Part shown: piece by piece, positions 1 to 5,216 of the stretch
How the letters are laid out: every line of letters starts with the position of its first letter
Position numbering within the stretch: position 1 is the stretch's first letter
Source: Candidatus Firestonebacteria bacterium RIFOXYA2_FULL_40_8
GTDB taxonomy: Bacteria > Oederibacteriota > D2-FULL-39-29
Reading direction: 5' to 3'
Length of the DNA: 10,431 bases
Assembly (NCBI GenBank): GCA_001778355.1
Contig: MFGS01000031.1
Coordinates: 27,632-38,062 of the forward strand
The notes under the pieces: generated by a model
What the model was told of the DNA's origin: nothing
The model's database searches: none
Seen by the model: the letters and a program-made list of their open reading frames with translations, nothing else
Made by a program: the position numbers and the translations under genes

Positions 1-237
1 AAGCCCGTCCTTTTCCACTTTGCACCGCAGGGAAAAATACGTTTCCCCTATAGAGATAAGATCGTTCAGTGTTTTCATTCTGCTTGAGGATAGCGTGGAA
101 AGATAGTAAATGCTCTCAAGAAAATTGGTTTTTCCCTGGGCATTACCGCCGGTGACAAGGTTAGCTTTTTTTAAGCCGGTGACTTCCGCGTCTTTAATAT
201 TCCTGAAATTTTTGACGCTTATTGACTTTAGTTCCAT
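1..237 (-). CDS. recF: RecF, DNA repair/recombination ATPase (N-terminal part, runs off the window)
   Basis: RecF is an SMC-like ABC ATPase that binds gapped DNA and, with RecO and RecR, helps load RecA at stalled forks. Only the first 79 codons are present. The protein starts MELKSISVKNFRNI, the usual RecF opening, and residues 30-38 (GGNAQGKTN) form the Walker A loop. The usual family form is GxNGQGKTN, so an Ala replaces the second Gly here, but the GxxxxGKT core is intact. The following FLESIYYLSTLSSSR matches the conserved helix and SxR segment after the P-loop. The ATG shares its A with the dnaN TAA stop (TAATG), so it is probably translationally coupled to dnaN. The dnaN-recF order is the common bacterial one. 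Identification is strong; the rest of the gene is outside the window. Confidence 0.95.
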   Translation of the reverse strand, partial: MELKSISVKNFRNIKDAEVTGLKKANLVTGGNAQGKTNFLESIYYLSTLSSSRMKTLNDLISIGETYFSLRCKVEKDGL

Positions 238-1337
238 TAGATCCGGACAGGCATTATGATATAAAGGTAGTTCTCGGCGTTAGGCGCCTTTACAAGTCCT
301 GCCGACATTGTATCTCTAAGCTGCATCTCCACATCTTCGGTGCCGATAACTTTTAAAACATCGGCAACGTATTTCGCGTTAAACGCTATCGTAATCTCTT
401 CGCCTTTATAATCCGCCGCTACTTCTTCCTCGGCTTCGCCTACATCCGCCGTGGTCGCGTTTATCATAAGTTTTCCGTCGGACGCTTTTATTTTTATCGC
501 GCTCGCTTTATCAACGGCCAGGAGCGAAACTCTTTTTACCGCTTTGGTAAGTATTTCGGTATTTACTTTTACTTTCTTGTCAAATATCCTGTTTATTATC
601 TGCTCGTAGCTCGGATACTGCCCGTCTATCAAACGGGAGGTGATTATCAGATTGTCAAATTTGAAAGTTATCTGGTTTTCATAGATAATAATATCCACTT
701 CGCTCTCATCTTCTTTTAAGAACTTCTGCAGTTCGTTCAATACTTTTGTCGGGATTATTATCTTGGTGTCTGCCACTTTACCTACGGCAGCTTTAAAGAA
801 AGCAAGGCGGTGCCCGTCCGTGCCGACCATTTTCATTTCGTTATTTTCCACAACCAAAAGTACGCCGGTTAATATTTTCCTGGTTTCATCCGAAGACACG
901 GAGAATATGGTCTTCTTTATCATCTCTTTAAATATTGCTTTATTAATTTTAAGATTAACCCCTTCTTTTTTCGGCTCCATAATAGGCGGATACTCTGATT
1001 TGGGCAAGCCCATTATTTTATACACGATCTTATCGCATTTAATGGTGATGTTGTTTTTCTCGTTCACATCCACGACAATATCGGAATCCGGAAGCTCTCT
1101 TATGATGTCGATGAATTTTTTCGCGGGGATAGTTATCGAACCGCCGTCTATGATATTGATGTTTTCCACATTACATTTTATCGTAAGCTCAAGATCAGTG
1201 GCCGTTAGCTGGAGATGTTTGTCAGAGGTCTCAAGAAGGAAGTTACTCAGTACCGGAAGCGTGGTTTTTATGCCTACCGCGCCCTCTATTTTCTGTAAGT
1301 TCTCAAGAAATTCAACTTTTTTGCAGGATATCTTCAT
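237..1337 (-). CDS. dnaN: DNA polymerase III subunit beta (sliding clamp)
   Basis: The beta clamp is a ring-shaped dimer that tethers DNA polymerase III to DNA and also recruits ligase, MutS and the DnaA-regulating machinery. The 366-residue product has the normal length for three similar clamp domains (about residues 1-122, 126-246 and 247-366). Visible family signatures are TDGHRLA at 173-179, DGQYPSY at 238-244, FNAKY at 319-323, and the C-terminal MPVRI, equivalent to the MPMRL tail of other clamps that forms part of the peptide-binding pocket. The ATG at 1337 is preceded by a purine-rich AGGGGGA about 9 bases upstream. The recF start overlaps its stop. Unlike most bacteria it does not directly follow dnaA: four unrelated genes and the origin lie between. 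A separate candidate promoter lies at 1389-1418. Confidence 0.98.
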   Translation of the reverse strand: MKISCKKVEFLENLQKIEGAVGIKTTLPVLSNFLLETSDKHLQLTATDLELTIKCNVENINIIDGGSITIPAKKFIDIIRELPDSDIVVDVNEKNNITIKCDKIVYKIMGLPKSEYPPIMEPKKEGVNLKINKAIFKEMIKKTIFSVSSDETRKILTGVLLVVENNEMKMVGTDGHRLAFFKAAVGKVADTKIIIPTKVLNELQKFLKEDESEVDIIIYENQITFKFDNLIITSRLIDGQYPSYEQIINRIFDKKVKVNTEILTKAVKRVSLLAVDKASAIKIKASDGKLMINATTADVGEAEEEVAADYKGEEITIAFNAKYVADVLKVIGTEDVEMQLRDTMSAGLVKAPNAENYLYIIMPVRI

Positions 1338-1388
1338 CGTAAAATTCCCCCTATAGCAATATCGAAAATTTCAAATTATTGTAGGTTA

Positions 1389-1418
1389 ATTATACATAAT
1401 AGAATTGCTGTTTGTAAA
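1389..1418 (-). promoter_or_regulatory. Candidate sigma-70 promoter for dnaN-recF
   Basis: Read on the minus strand, TTTACA (1418-1413) and a perfect TATAAT (1394-1389) are separated by 18 bp. This places a start point near 1382, about 45 bases before the dnaN ATG. It would make dnaN-recF independent of dnaA and the inserted genes. Assigned by motif only. Confidence 0.55.
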
Positions 1419-1441
1419 CAAGTATTTAAAAAATGTTAGTA

Positions 1442-1470
1442 ACGTTCCACGTTAGCACGTTGCTCACGTT
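1442..1470. repeat. Short ACGTT repeat cluster
   Basis: ACGTT occurs four times, starting at 1442, 1449, 1457 and 1466, so the spacing grows 7, 8, 9 bases. It lies in the dnaN upstream gap, beyond the candidate promoter. It resembles the other degenerate short-period repeats in this window's intergenic spaces. No function can be read from it. Confidence 0.6.
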
Positions 1471-1476
1471 CTACCT

Positions 1477-1499
1477 TAATGTGGTATTGATTTAATAAG
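1477..1499. repeat. 23-bp intergenic repeat, copy 1
   Basis: The 23 bases here match 2154-2176 at 22 of 23 positions (core TGATTTAATAAG). This copy is followed 11 bases later by the 66-bp palindromic element. In the other copy a whole gene sits between the two modules. Confidence 0.75.
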
Positions 1500-1510
1500 A
1501 ACTAGTCGCA

Positions 1511-1576
1511 CCGGGTGACAGTCCTCCGCCAATGAAATTGTCGAGATCTTTCGACAGAGAGCGGGACAGTCACCCT
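1511..1576. repeat. 66-bp palindromic element, copy 1
   Basis: This is the first of two same-length copies (the other is at 2666-2731), identical at about 57 of 66 bases. The first 18 and last 26 bases are perfectly conserved and the middle has diverged. The ends form an imperfect inverted repeat: GGGTGACAGTCC at the left faces GGGACAGTCACCC at the right, with one mismatch. A central hairpin has the arms GTCGA and TCGAC. An extra half-site (GTCACCCTG) follows at 1582-1590. This resembles REP-like or MITE-like small mobile palindromes. No T-run follows, so it is not a standard terminator. Confidence 0.8.
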
Positions 1577-1601
1577 ACTGCGTCACCCTGCCTTAACTTT
1601 C

Positions 1602-2099
1602 TTATTTCGAGTTTGTTTTACCTGGAGCGGCATTTAAGATTGCGTTCCACTCTATCAGGTAGGCGTCGTTGGCGGTCAGGCATTTTTTGCAGTCTGCATC
1701 CGCGCCTTCTACAGCTTTTGCTTCGTCAACAAGAGTTTTTGCTTTTTTGATAAGCTCTGCGGCGTTCGCGCCTTTCTGGTCTTTTTTATGTTCTTTGATT
1801 ATTGCATAAGCCGCGTTATTCAGTCCCCACGCTTTAAGGATAGGACTTCTTACCGGGTCTTTCAGCAAAACGGCTATTCTGGCATATTCACTGTAAGCAT
1901 CCGCCGCTTCCAAAAATTTCTCCGCCTTATCAAGTTCATCCGCCTTCTTCTGCGCCGCGCGCCAGTCCGCCCACGTAACCGCCGGAGCTTCCGCTTTCTT
2001 CACTTCCGCCTTCACCGCCGCTTTTGTTTCCTCTGCCGCATAGACGGTGAAGGAGACGCAAAGCAGTGCAACTGCTGACAACCAAAATACTTTTTTCAT
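1602..2099 (-). CDS. Exported small alpha-helical (TPR-like) protein of unknown function
   Basis: I do not recognise a named family. The 165-residue product begins with a clear Sec signal peptide (MKKVFWLSAVALLCVSFTVYA, likely cut after residue 21), so it is probably periplasmic. An Ala/Lys/Glu-rich linker (22-40) leads into amphipathic helices at about 43-78 and 88-130 that look like two TPR-type helical hairpins. A CxxC pair (C137, C140) lies near the C-terminus. The ATG at 2099 is chosen because a strong GGGAGG site (2110-2105) sits 5-6 bases upstream. An in-frame upstream ATG at 2144 would only translate a heptamer repeat array and has no such site. It sits between the PH-like membrane protein gene and dnaN. 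The function is open; a TPR-like scaffold is an inference from helix pattern only. Confidence 0.75.
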   Translation of the reverse strand: MKKVFWLSAVALLCVSFTVYAAEETKAAVKAEVKKAEAPAVTWADWRAAQKKADELDKAEKFLEAADAYSEYARIAVLLKDPVRSPILKAWGLNNAAYAIIKEHKKDQKGANAAELIKKAKTLVDEAKAVEGADADCKKCLTANDAYLIEWNAILNAAPGKTNSK

Positions 2100-2104
2100 A
2101 CTTT

Positions 2105-2110
2105 CCTCCC
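2105..2110 (-). promoter_or_regulatory. Ribosome binding site deciding the start at 2099
   Basis: GGGAGG on the minus strand stands 5-6 bases before the ATG at 2099. It supports that start over the in-frame ATG at 2144, whose extra 15 codons lie in repeat DNA. Confidence 0.8.
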
Positions 2111-2115
2111 TAAAG

Positions 2116-2152
2116 AAAAGATAATTACAAATTACGAATGACAAAGTACAAT
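2116..2152. repeat. Heptamer repeat array (AATTACN type), copy near the exported helical protein gene
   Basis: The bases from 2123 read as consecutive 7-mers: AATTACA, AATTACG, AATGACA, AAGTACA. With the preceding AAAAGAT, the 37-bp stretch matches 7864-7900, just after yidD, at 33 of 37 positions. The same 7-mer vocabulary recurs around 6926-7112 and 8047-8078. Confidence 0.75.
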
Positions 2153-2153
2153 A

Positions 2154-2176
2154 TAATGTGGTGTTGATTTAATAAG
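2154..2176. repeat. 23-bp intergenic repeat, copy 2
   Basis: This differs from the copy at 1477-1499 by one base. It overlaps the 3' end of the PH-like membrane protein gene, whose TAA stop (2171-2169) lies inside the repeat. The 66-bp element lies on the other side of that gene at 2666-2731. Confidence 0.75.
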
Positions 2177-2633
2177 TAACGATAAATTCTTTTGTTTGCA
2201 ACTTGTCGGTTTTTGTTTTTATTTCTTCAAGAAACTGTTCCATGATTTGCTTGGTTAAAGAAATAATTATATATTTATTAAACAATGTCTTCCCGTCGGT
2301 CTTGACCCATAAAAGTTTTGAGTAATAAAATTGATAACATATAATTTTATTTATTTGGGAATACTTCAATTCTTTTACGGCAAACAAAATCTTGATTTTG
2401 AAAGTATTGTCACCTAAGATTATCTTAGAAGGCATCATAATTCCCATGAGCAAAATAAAAAAATATGATGAAATTCCGGCTAAAATCATCCAGATAATAA
2501 CAAACAAATTTATGTTGCCTGATATTGCAAAGATAATAAATAATGCTATAGCCATGATATCAAATATTCCGATACCAACCAAAGAAACTGTTCTAATAAT
2601 CCGATTGAACAATGGCATCTGAAACTCTTTCAC
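2169..2633 (-). CDS. Small membrane protein: two transmembrane helices followed by a possible PH-like domain
   Basis: The 154-residue product has two strongly hydrophobic segments (about 15-38 and 42-67) forming a membrane hairpin. A soluble domain of about 85 residues follows, with alternating strands (SKIILGDNTFKIKILF, then AVKELKYSQINKIICYQF) and a final long helix (SLTKQIMEQFLEEIKT). This layout is typical of small bacterial membrane proteins with a PH-like fold, but I see no diagnostic motif. I chose the GTG at 2633 because AGGAG (2642-2638) lies 4 bases upstream. ATG 2618 is an alternative. An in-frame ATG at 2687 would encode the end of the 66-bp element and is rejected. The gene is bracketed by the 23-bp repeat and the 66-bp element, and its base composition is more AT-rich than dnaN. 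Its role is unknown. Confidence 0.7.
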   Translation of the reverse strand: MKEFQMPLFNRIIRTVSLVGIGIFDIMAIALFIIFAISGNINLFVIIWMILAGISSYFFILLMGIMMPSKIILGDNTFKIKILFAVKELKYSQINKIICYQFYYSKLLWVKTDGKTLFNKYIIISLTKQIMEQFLEEIKTKTDKLQTKEFIVTY

Positions 2634-2637
2634 TTTT

Positions 2638-2642
2638 CTCCT
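2638..2642 (-). promoter_or_regulatory. Ribosome binding site supporting the GTG start at 2633
   Basis: AGGAG on the minus strand is separated from GTG (2633-2631) by AAAA. The spacing is slightly short, but it is the best site near this gene and lies just outside the repeat element. Confidence 0.5.
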
Positions 2643-2665
2643 GAATAATATGTGTTCTTGCTGCT

Positions 2666-2731
2666 CCGGGTGACAGTCCTCCGGCAAAAGTACAGCCGAG
2701 ATCTCTCGACAGAGAGCGGGACAGTCACCCT
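2666..2731. repeat. 66-bp palindromic element, copy 2
   Basis: It has the same length and the same 18-bp and 26-bp ends as the copy at 1511-1576. The central hairpin here is CGAGA facing TCTCG. It lies between the lipoprotein gene (ending at 2756) and the start of the PH-like membrane protein gene. Both copies are followed by ACTGCGT within about 16 bases, which suggests a slightly longer ancestral unit. Confidence 0.8.
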
Positions 2732-2755
2732 GCTGAATACTGCGTTCCTTGTTTC

Positions 2756-3766
2756 TTAATTCAAAATATTGTGTGTGCCTTTTTCGTCGGTGTAGGTGCC
2801 GGTGCCGTCGGCGTTTAGAGCTACTACACCGAGCTGGACACCTGAGCTGTCTTTGACTACGCCATCGATACTGCCGTCGGAATTAATTGTGAAAGTGCCG
2901 ACCCCTCCGTTATATGAAGTAAGTATCATGGTGCCGCTTATCGGGCCCAGATCTCCGATGTAGGCGTCTAAGTTTGTGGTGAACCTGCCGCGAGGAGTTA
3001 CCATATATCCCGTGCCGATAACATGCGCCGGATCGGCGTTGGACGGCGGGCCGCTTCGCATATCCATGACTTCGCCCTGGTGTATTTGAAAGCCGAACTG
3101 GTCCACGGCGTCATATTCAACGTAGATCCCGAGCGGGCCTCCCGCATCTTTCCAGGAGTTGAAAAAAGTGTTAAGTGTTGAAGAAATATTATTCATGGTT
3201 GACGGTGAGGTTGTAATAGTCAGCCAACCGGTAGAGGTCGGCTCTCCGTTTGAAAGTTTACGCCACATATTGGGTATGTATTTCGTAACACCCATTGATA
3301 CGCTTGTCAGAAGCGTAGAGGTTGACTGCAAATTAGGAGCATCGTAAACTCTCATACTTCCCGGTGCAGGAGGAAGCACCATATATAATACTTTTGATTT
3401 ATCGGTTTTATCGGCGTCAAAATCGGTTAAGAACCACAATTTGCCTGAACCGCTCGGTCTTACTCCCGTTCCCCCTCCCGCTGTTACATTATAATGTCCG
3501 TCACCGGTGTCGGCATCTCCGAGTCCGGGTACATACGAAATGGCAAAAGAAGGTGCTTGAAAAGCTGATGGAGATCTTTTTGCGGAAGTAGCGCAGGTTT
3601 TTGATAAACGCAGACCCGTGGACATGTTACCAATAGCGCTCGCAACCTCAGAGCCGGGGGAAACAACGACCGCTCCCAAAATATTTGTTTTCTCGCGCGC
3701 CGTACAGCCAAATAAAAAAACACAGGCGATAACTATTAGAGTATAGTATTTTATTTTCTTTTTCAT
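2756..3766 (-). CDS. Lipoprotein of unknown function
   Basis: The 336-residue product starts with a lipoprotein signal peptide, MKKKIKYYTLIVIACVFLFGC, with lipobox LFGC and the lipidated Cys at residue 21. It is therefore probably anchored in the inner or outer membrane, facing the periplasm or surface. The mature part is rich in Gly, Ser, Thr and Asp with no recognised catalytic motif. The last ~60 residues form short beta-type repeats (GTFTINSDGSIDGVV, GVVALNADGTGTYTD) of a kind seen in surface or substrate-binding proteins. ATG 3766 is chosen because AGGAG (3780-3776) is 9 bases upstream. The TTG at 3775 directly abuts that site and is unlikely. The site overlaps the stop of the upstream gene, so the two are probably co-translated. 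The function is unknown. Confidence 0.8.
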   Translation of the reverse strand: MKKKIKYYTLIVIACVFLFGCTAREKTNILGAVVVSPGSEVASAIGNMSTGLRLSKTCATSAKRSPSAFQAPSFAISYVPGLGDADTGDGHYNVTAGGGTGVRPSGSGKLWFLTDFDADKTDKSKVLYMVLPPAPGSMRVYDAPNLQSTSTLLTSVSMGVTKYIPNMWRKLSNGEPTSTGWLTITTSPSTMNNISSTLNTFFNSWKDAGGPLGIYVEYDAVDQFGFQIHQGEVMDMRSGPPSNADPAHVIGTGYMVTPRGRFTTNLDAYIGDLGPISGTMILTSYNGGVGTFTINSDGSIDGVVKDSSGVQLGVVALNADGTGTYTDEKGTHNILN

Positions 3767-3778
3767 TTTTTCCAACTC

Positions 3779-4576
3779 CTACAATAAAATGCTTACACCG
3801 GAAACTATCTTCCAGTTATAAATATTGTACGTATCCAGAGAATATGCAAAGCCCGCTTTTATTTTTATACTGTCAATTTTCCAGGAAAAACCGGCAAGGA
3901 TGTCAAGAAGCAGGGGTTCGTTTACGTCTTCCACTCCACCCGCCACAGATTTTCCTACGGACATAACCGTAACTTCAACCAGCGGGTTTACTCCACCCAT
4001 TTCATATTCCACCCCGGCCCCGCCAAAAATATAATTACCCGGGTCAACTTGCATACTGTTTACCGTATAAGCAAAAGAATAAGTATAGCCGCCGTTAAGA
4101 TGTATTATTAAGGGATTTGATTTAATTGAAATAAGAACCCTGGCTCCTATGTTTAAACCTTCTACAGCGGCATCATCCGGGTTTGCGCCCGGTATTTCCG
4201 CCTGTAATTTTAAAGCACATCCTTCAAAAAGCCCTAATTTGCCGGAACCTTCCACATATCCCGTGTTTTTCTTTAAAATATTAAATTCTGTTTCTTTTAA
4301 TAAACGGTAAGTACTTTTTAATGATATTTCTATATTCTGAAAAGGTTTAAACCTCAAAAAAACAGGTATTACCGCGTCTTTATTTTCATATTCTACTGTT
4401 GGGTCAGATGCATAAAAATATTTAGCATAACCATAAGAAGCTCCTGTACCTACTTCTATAGTTTTACCGGATTGAATATAGAAATCAGATTGTTCAAGCG
4501 TTATTGGTTCGGCTGATATAAATGAAATATTAATAAGTATTATGGATATTAAAATAATATATTTTTTAATTATCAT
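3779..4576 (-). CDS. Putative outer-membrane beta-barrel protein
   Basis: The 265-residue product has a Sec signal peptide (MIIKKYIILISIILINISFISA, likely cut after residue 22). The rest alternates hydrophobic and polar residues in about ten or more short strands separated by Gly/Asn/Asp turns (for example AVIPVFLRFKPFQNIEISLKSTYRLL, LIIHLNGGYTYSF, IKIKAGFAYSL). This is typical of outer-membrane porin-like or transporter-like barrels. The C-terminus ends SGVSILL rather than the common terminal aromatic residue, so the barrel call is an inference. The ATG at 4576 has AGGGGA about 5 bases upstream. It is the first gene of a likely two-gene unit with the lipoprotein gene, separated by 12 bases. 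A candidate promoter is at 4610-4638. It is the first gene on the left arm from the origin core. Confidence 0.7.
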   Translation of the reverse strand: MIIKKYIILISIILINISFISAEPITLEQSDFYIQSGKTIEVGTGASYGYAKYFYASDPTVEYENKDAVIPVFLRFKPFQNIEISLKSTYRLLKETEFNILKKNTGYVEGSGKLGLFEGCALKLQAEIPGANPDDAAVEGLNIGARVLISIKSNPLIIHLNGGYTYSFAYTVNSMQVDPGNYIFGGAGVEYEMGGVNPLVEVTVMSVGKSVAGGVEDVNEPLLLDILAGFSWKIDSIKIKAGFAYSLDTYNIYNWKIVSGVSILL

Positions 4577-4609
4577 TTAATCCCCTCTCTTTTGTTTTAC
4601 TTTGTAATA

Positions 4610-4638
4610 ATTATAGTATTAATATTATAAAAGGTAAA
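4610..4638 (-). promoter_or_regulatory. Candidate promoter for the beta-barrel/lipoprotein pair
   Basis: On the minus strand, TTTACC (4638-4633) and a perfect TATAAT (4615-4610) are separated by 17 bp, with the start codon about 35 bases downstream. A second TATAAT overlaps the spacer, so the exact start point is uncertain. Confidence 0.5.
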
Positions 4639-4675
4639 GAACGTTTTAATTAAGTTGAAAATATTTTATGACGTT

Positions 4676-4722
4676 ATGCCAAAGAAAACCCTGAGCGTGA
4701 GCTCATGGGATGAATTTGGCAT
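4676..4722. repeat. Nested inverted repeat (two-tier hairpin)
   Basis: The outer arms ATGCCAAA (4676-4683) and TTTGGCAT (4715-4722) are perfect complements. Inside them, CCCTGAGC (4689-4696) faces GCTCATGGG (4701-4709) with one bulged T around a GTGA loop. It has the look of a REP-like palindrome and lies between the first left-arm gene and the origin melting region. It has no T-run of a terminator. Confidence 0.65.
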
Positions 4723-4737
4723 GAATAATCAAAATCT

Positions 4738-4775
4738 ACCTATCGTCGAAACTCCGTGCGTAAGCTCGGATAGGT
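4738..4775. repeat. Inverted repeat next to the AT-rich origin segment
   Basis: ACCTATC (4738-4744) pairs with GATAGGT (4769-4775). The loop contains GTAAGCTC (4760-4767), the same word found in the hairpin at the dnaA 3' end (5208-5215). It lies just left of the AT-rich segment. Confidence 0.55.
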
Positions 4776-4791
4776 TTATACTCACAGAAAC

Positions 4792-4827
4792 ACTTACACT
4801 ATATATATAATTAATTACTTATATAGA
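4792..4827. other. AT-rich duplex-unwinding segment of oriC
   Basis: This stretch is almost only A and T (CTATATATATAATTAATTAC...). It is placed directly beyond the TAG trinucleotides as seen from the DnaA boxes, which is the position of the melting region in characterised bacterial basal unwinding systems. Confidence 0.7.
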
Positions 4828-4845
4828 TAGTAGTAGTAGTAGTAG
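4828..4845. other. DnaA-trio: six TAG trinucleotides
   Basis: Six contiguous TAG triplets (CTA on the minus strand) are followed by a GC patch AGGCT (4846-4850) and then a near-consensus DnaA box (4850-4858). Read on the minus strand the order is box, GC cluster, CTA triplets, AT-rich DNA. This is the order of the Bacillus subtilis basal unwinding system, in which DnaA extends from the boxes onto one strand through 3'-GAT-5' triplets. Confidence 0.85.
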
Positions 4846-4849
4846 AGCC

Positions 4850-4858
4850 TGTGGATAT
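4850..4858 (-). promoter_or_regulatory. DnaA box, trio-proximal (one mismatch)
   Basis: On the minus strand this reads ATATCCACA, one change from the TTATCCACA consensus. It directly borders the GC cluster and the trio, so it is the natural loading point for the DnaA filament. Confidence 0.8.
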
Positions 4859-4942
4859 GTGAATAGCTCTAAACGTACAGTTGTTACAAGAAAGAACCAT
4901 GTTGGTAATTATGTTAACGAAATTGTTAACGAGTGTTAGTTA

Positions 4943-4951
4943 TGTGGATAA
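4943..4951 (-). promoter_or_regulatory. DnaA box, perfect consensus
   Basis: It is a perfect TTATCCACA on the minus strand. The 18 bases beginning here are repeated at 4968 with two changes, so the box is part of a slightly longer direct repeat with a 25-bp period. Confidence 0.9.
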
Positions 4952-4967
4952 GTTTTGAACATTCTCG

Positions 4968-4976
4968 TGTGGATAA
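4968..4976 (-). promoter_or_regulatory. DnaA box, perfect consensus, abutting a perfect hairpin
   Basis: It is a perfect TTATCCACA on the minus strand, in the same orientation as the other two boxes on this side of dnaA. The 19-bp perfect inverted repeat begins at the very next base, 4977. Confidence 0.9.
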
Positions 4977-5024
4977 GTTATTAACCAAACTTACTCACAA
5001 AAGTTAGTAAGTTTGGTTAATAAC
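4977..5024. repeat. Perfect 19-bp inverted repeat beside the DnaA boxes
   Basis: Arms 4977-4995 and 5006-5024 are exact complements (left arm begins GTTATTAACCAAAC) around a 10-base loop. It uses the same words (GTTAGTAAG at 5003-5011) as the neighbouring 9-mer palindrome. It could extrude as a cruciform or fold in a transcript. Confidence 0.9.
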
Positions 5025-5025
5025 G

Positions 5026-5190
5026 GTTTGTAAAGTTAGTAAGGTTTTTAAGGTTTGTAAAGTTTAAAATCTGGAAAGATTTATTTAAAAGAACAAAGTT
5101 AAAAAAGGTAATGATTTTTTTGTTTTATTAGATAAATCTTACGAGATCTTTAACCTTACAAACCTTACTAACTTTAAAAACCTTATAAAC
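5026..5190. repeat. Gapless 165-bp imperfect palindrome built of 9-bp units
   Basis: Five contiguous 9-mers at 5026-5070 (GTTTGTAAA, GTTAGTAAG, GTTTTTAAG, GTTTGTAAA, GTTTAAAAT) face five in reverse orientation at 5146-5190, which on the minus strand read GTTTATAAG, GTTTTTAAA, GTTAGTAAG, GTTTGTAAG, GTTAAAGAT. A perfect 9-bp pair (5076-5084 with 5132-5140) and further A/T pairing to 5098/5118 keep the same symmetry centre at 5108 with no insertions. About 57 of 73 positions per arm pair by Watson-Crick rules. It fills the space between the 19-bp hairpin and the dnaA 3' end. No known protein-binding consensus is recognised. Confidence 0.88.
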
Positions 5191-5192
5191 TT

Positions 5193-5216
5193 GGAGCTTA
5201 CGCTTTCGTAAGCTCC
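5193..5216. repeat. Perfect 10-bp hairpin overlapping the dnaA stop codon
   Basis: GGAGCTTACG (5193-5202) and CGTAAGCTCC (5207-5216) pair perfectly around CTTT. The dnaA TAA stop lies within the stem. No T-run follows on the minus strand, so on its own it is not a canonical terminator, although it leads straight into the 165-bp palindrome. Confidence 0.85.

Larger units (their letters stand above)
4792..4976. other. oriC: Core replication origin (oriC), dnaA-downstream half
   Basis: The AT-rich segment, DnaA-trio, GC cluster and three same-orientation DnaA boxes lie in order in the gap between dnaA and the left-arm genes. All genes to the left run leftward. To the right, rpmH and later genes run rightward, and only dnaA points toward the origin, as in Bacillus subtilis. 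Together with the four boxes upstream of dnaA this makes a bipartite origin. The call rests on motif order and gene context. Confidence 0.88.

Noticed and set aside
763..1356. Long plus-strand open frame across dnaN
   Set aside because: It is antisense to a full-length, well-conserved dnaN, has no ribosome site and its product resembles nothing; it is a shadow frame.
1511..1576. 66-bp element as a terminator
   Set aside because: It can fold on both strands but is not followed by a T-run in either direction, and one copy lies upstream of a gene start.
4828..4845. TAG run as a plain microsatellite
   Set aside because: Its position directly between a GC patch next to a DnaA box and the AT-rich run, in the correct strand sense, fits a DnaA-trio much better.
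5026..5190. 9-mers as divergent DnaA boxes
   Set aside because: They match 9 bases in length only. GTTNGTAAR in either orientation lacks the CCACA core of the seven clear boxes nearby.
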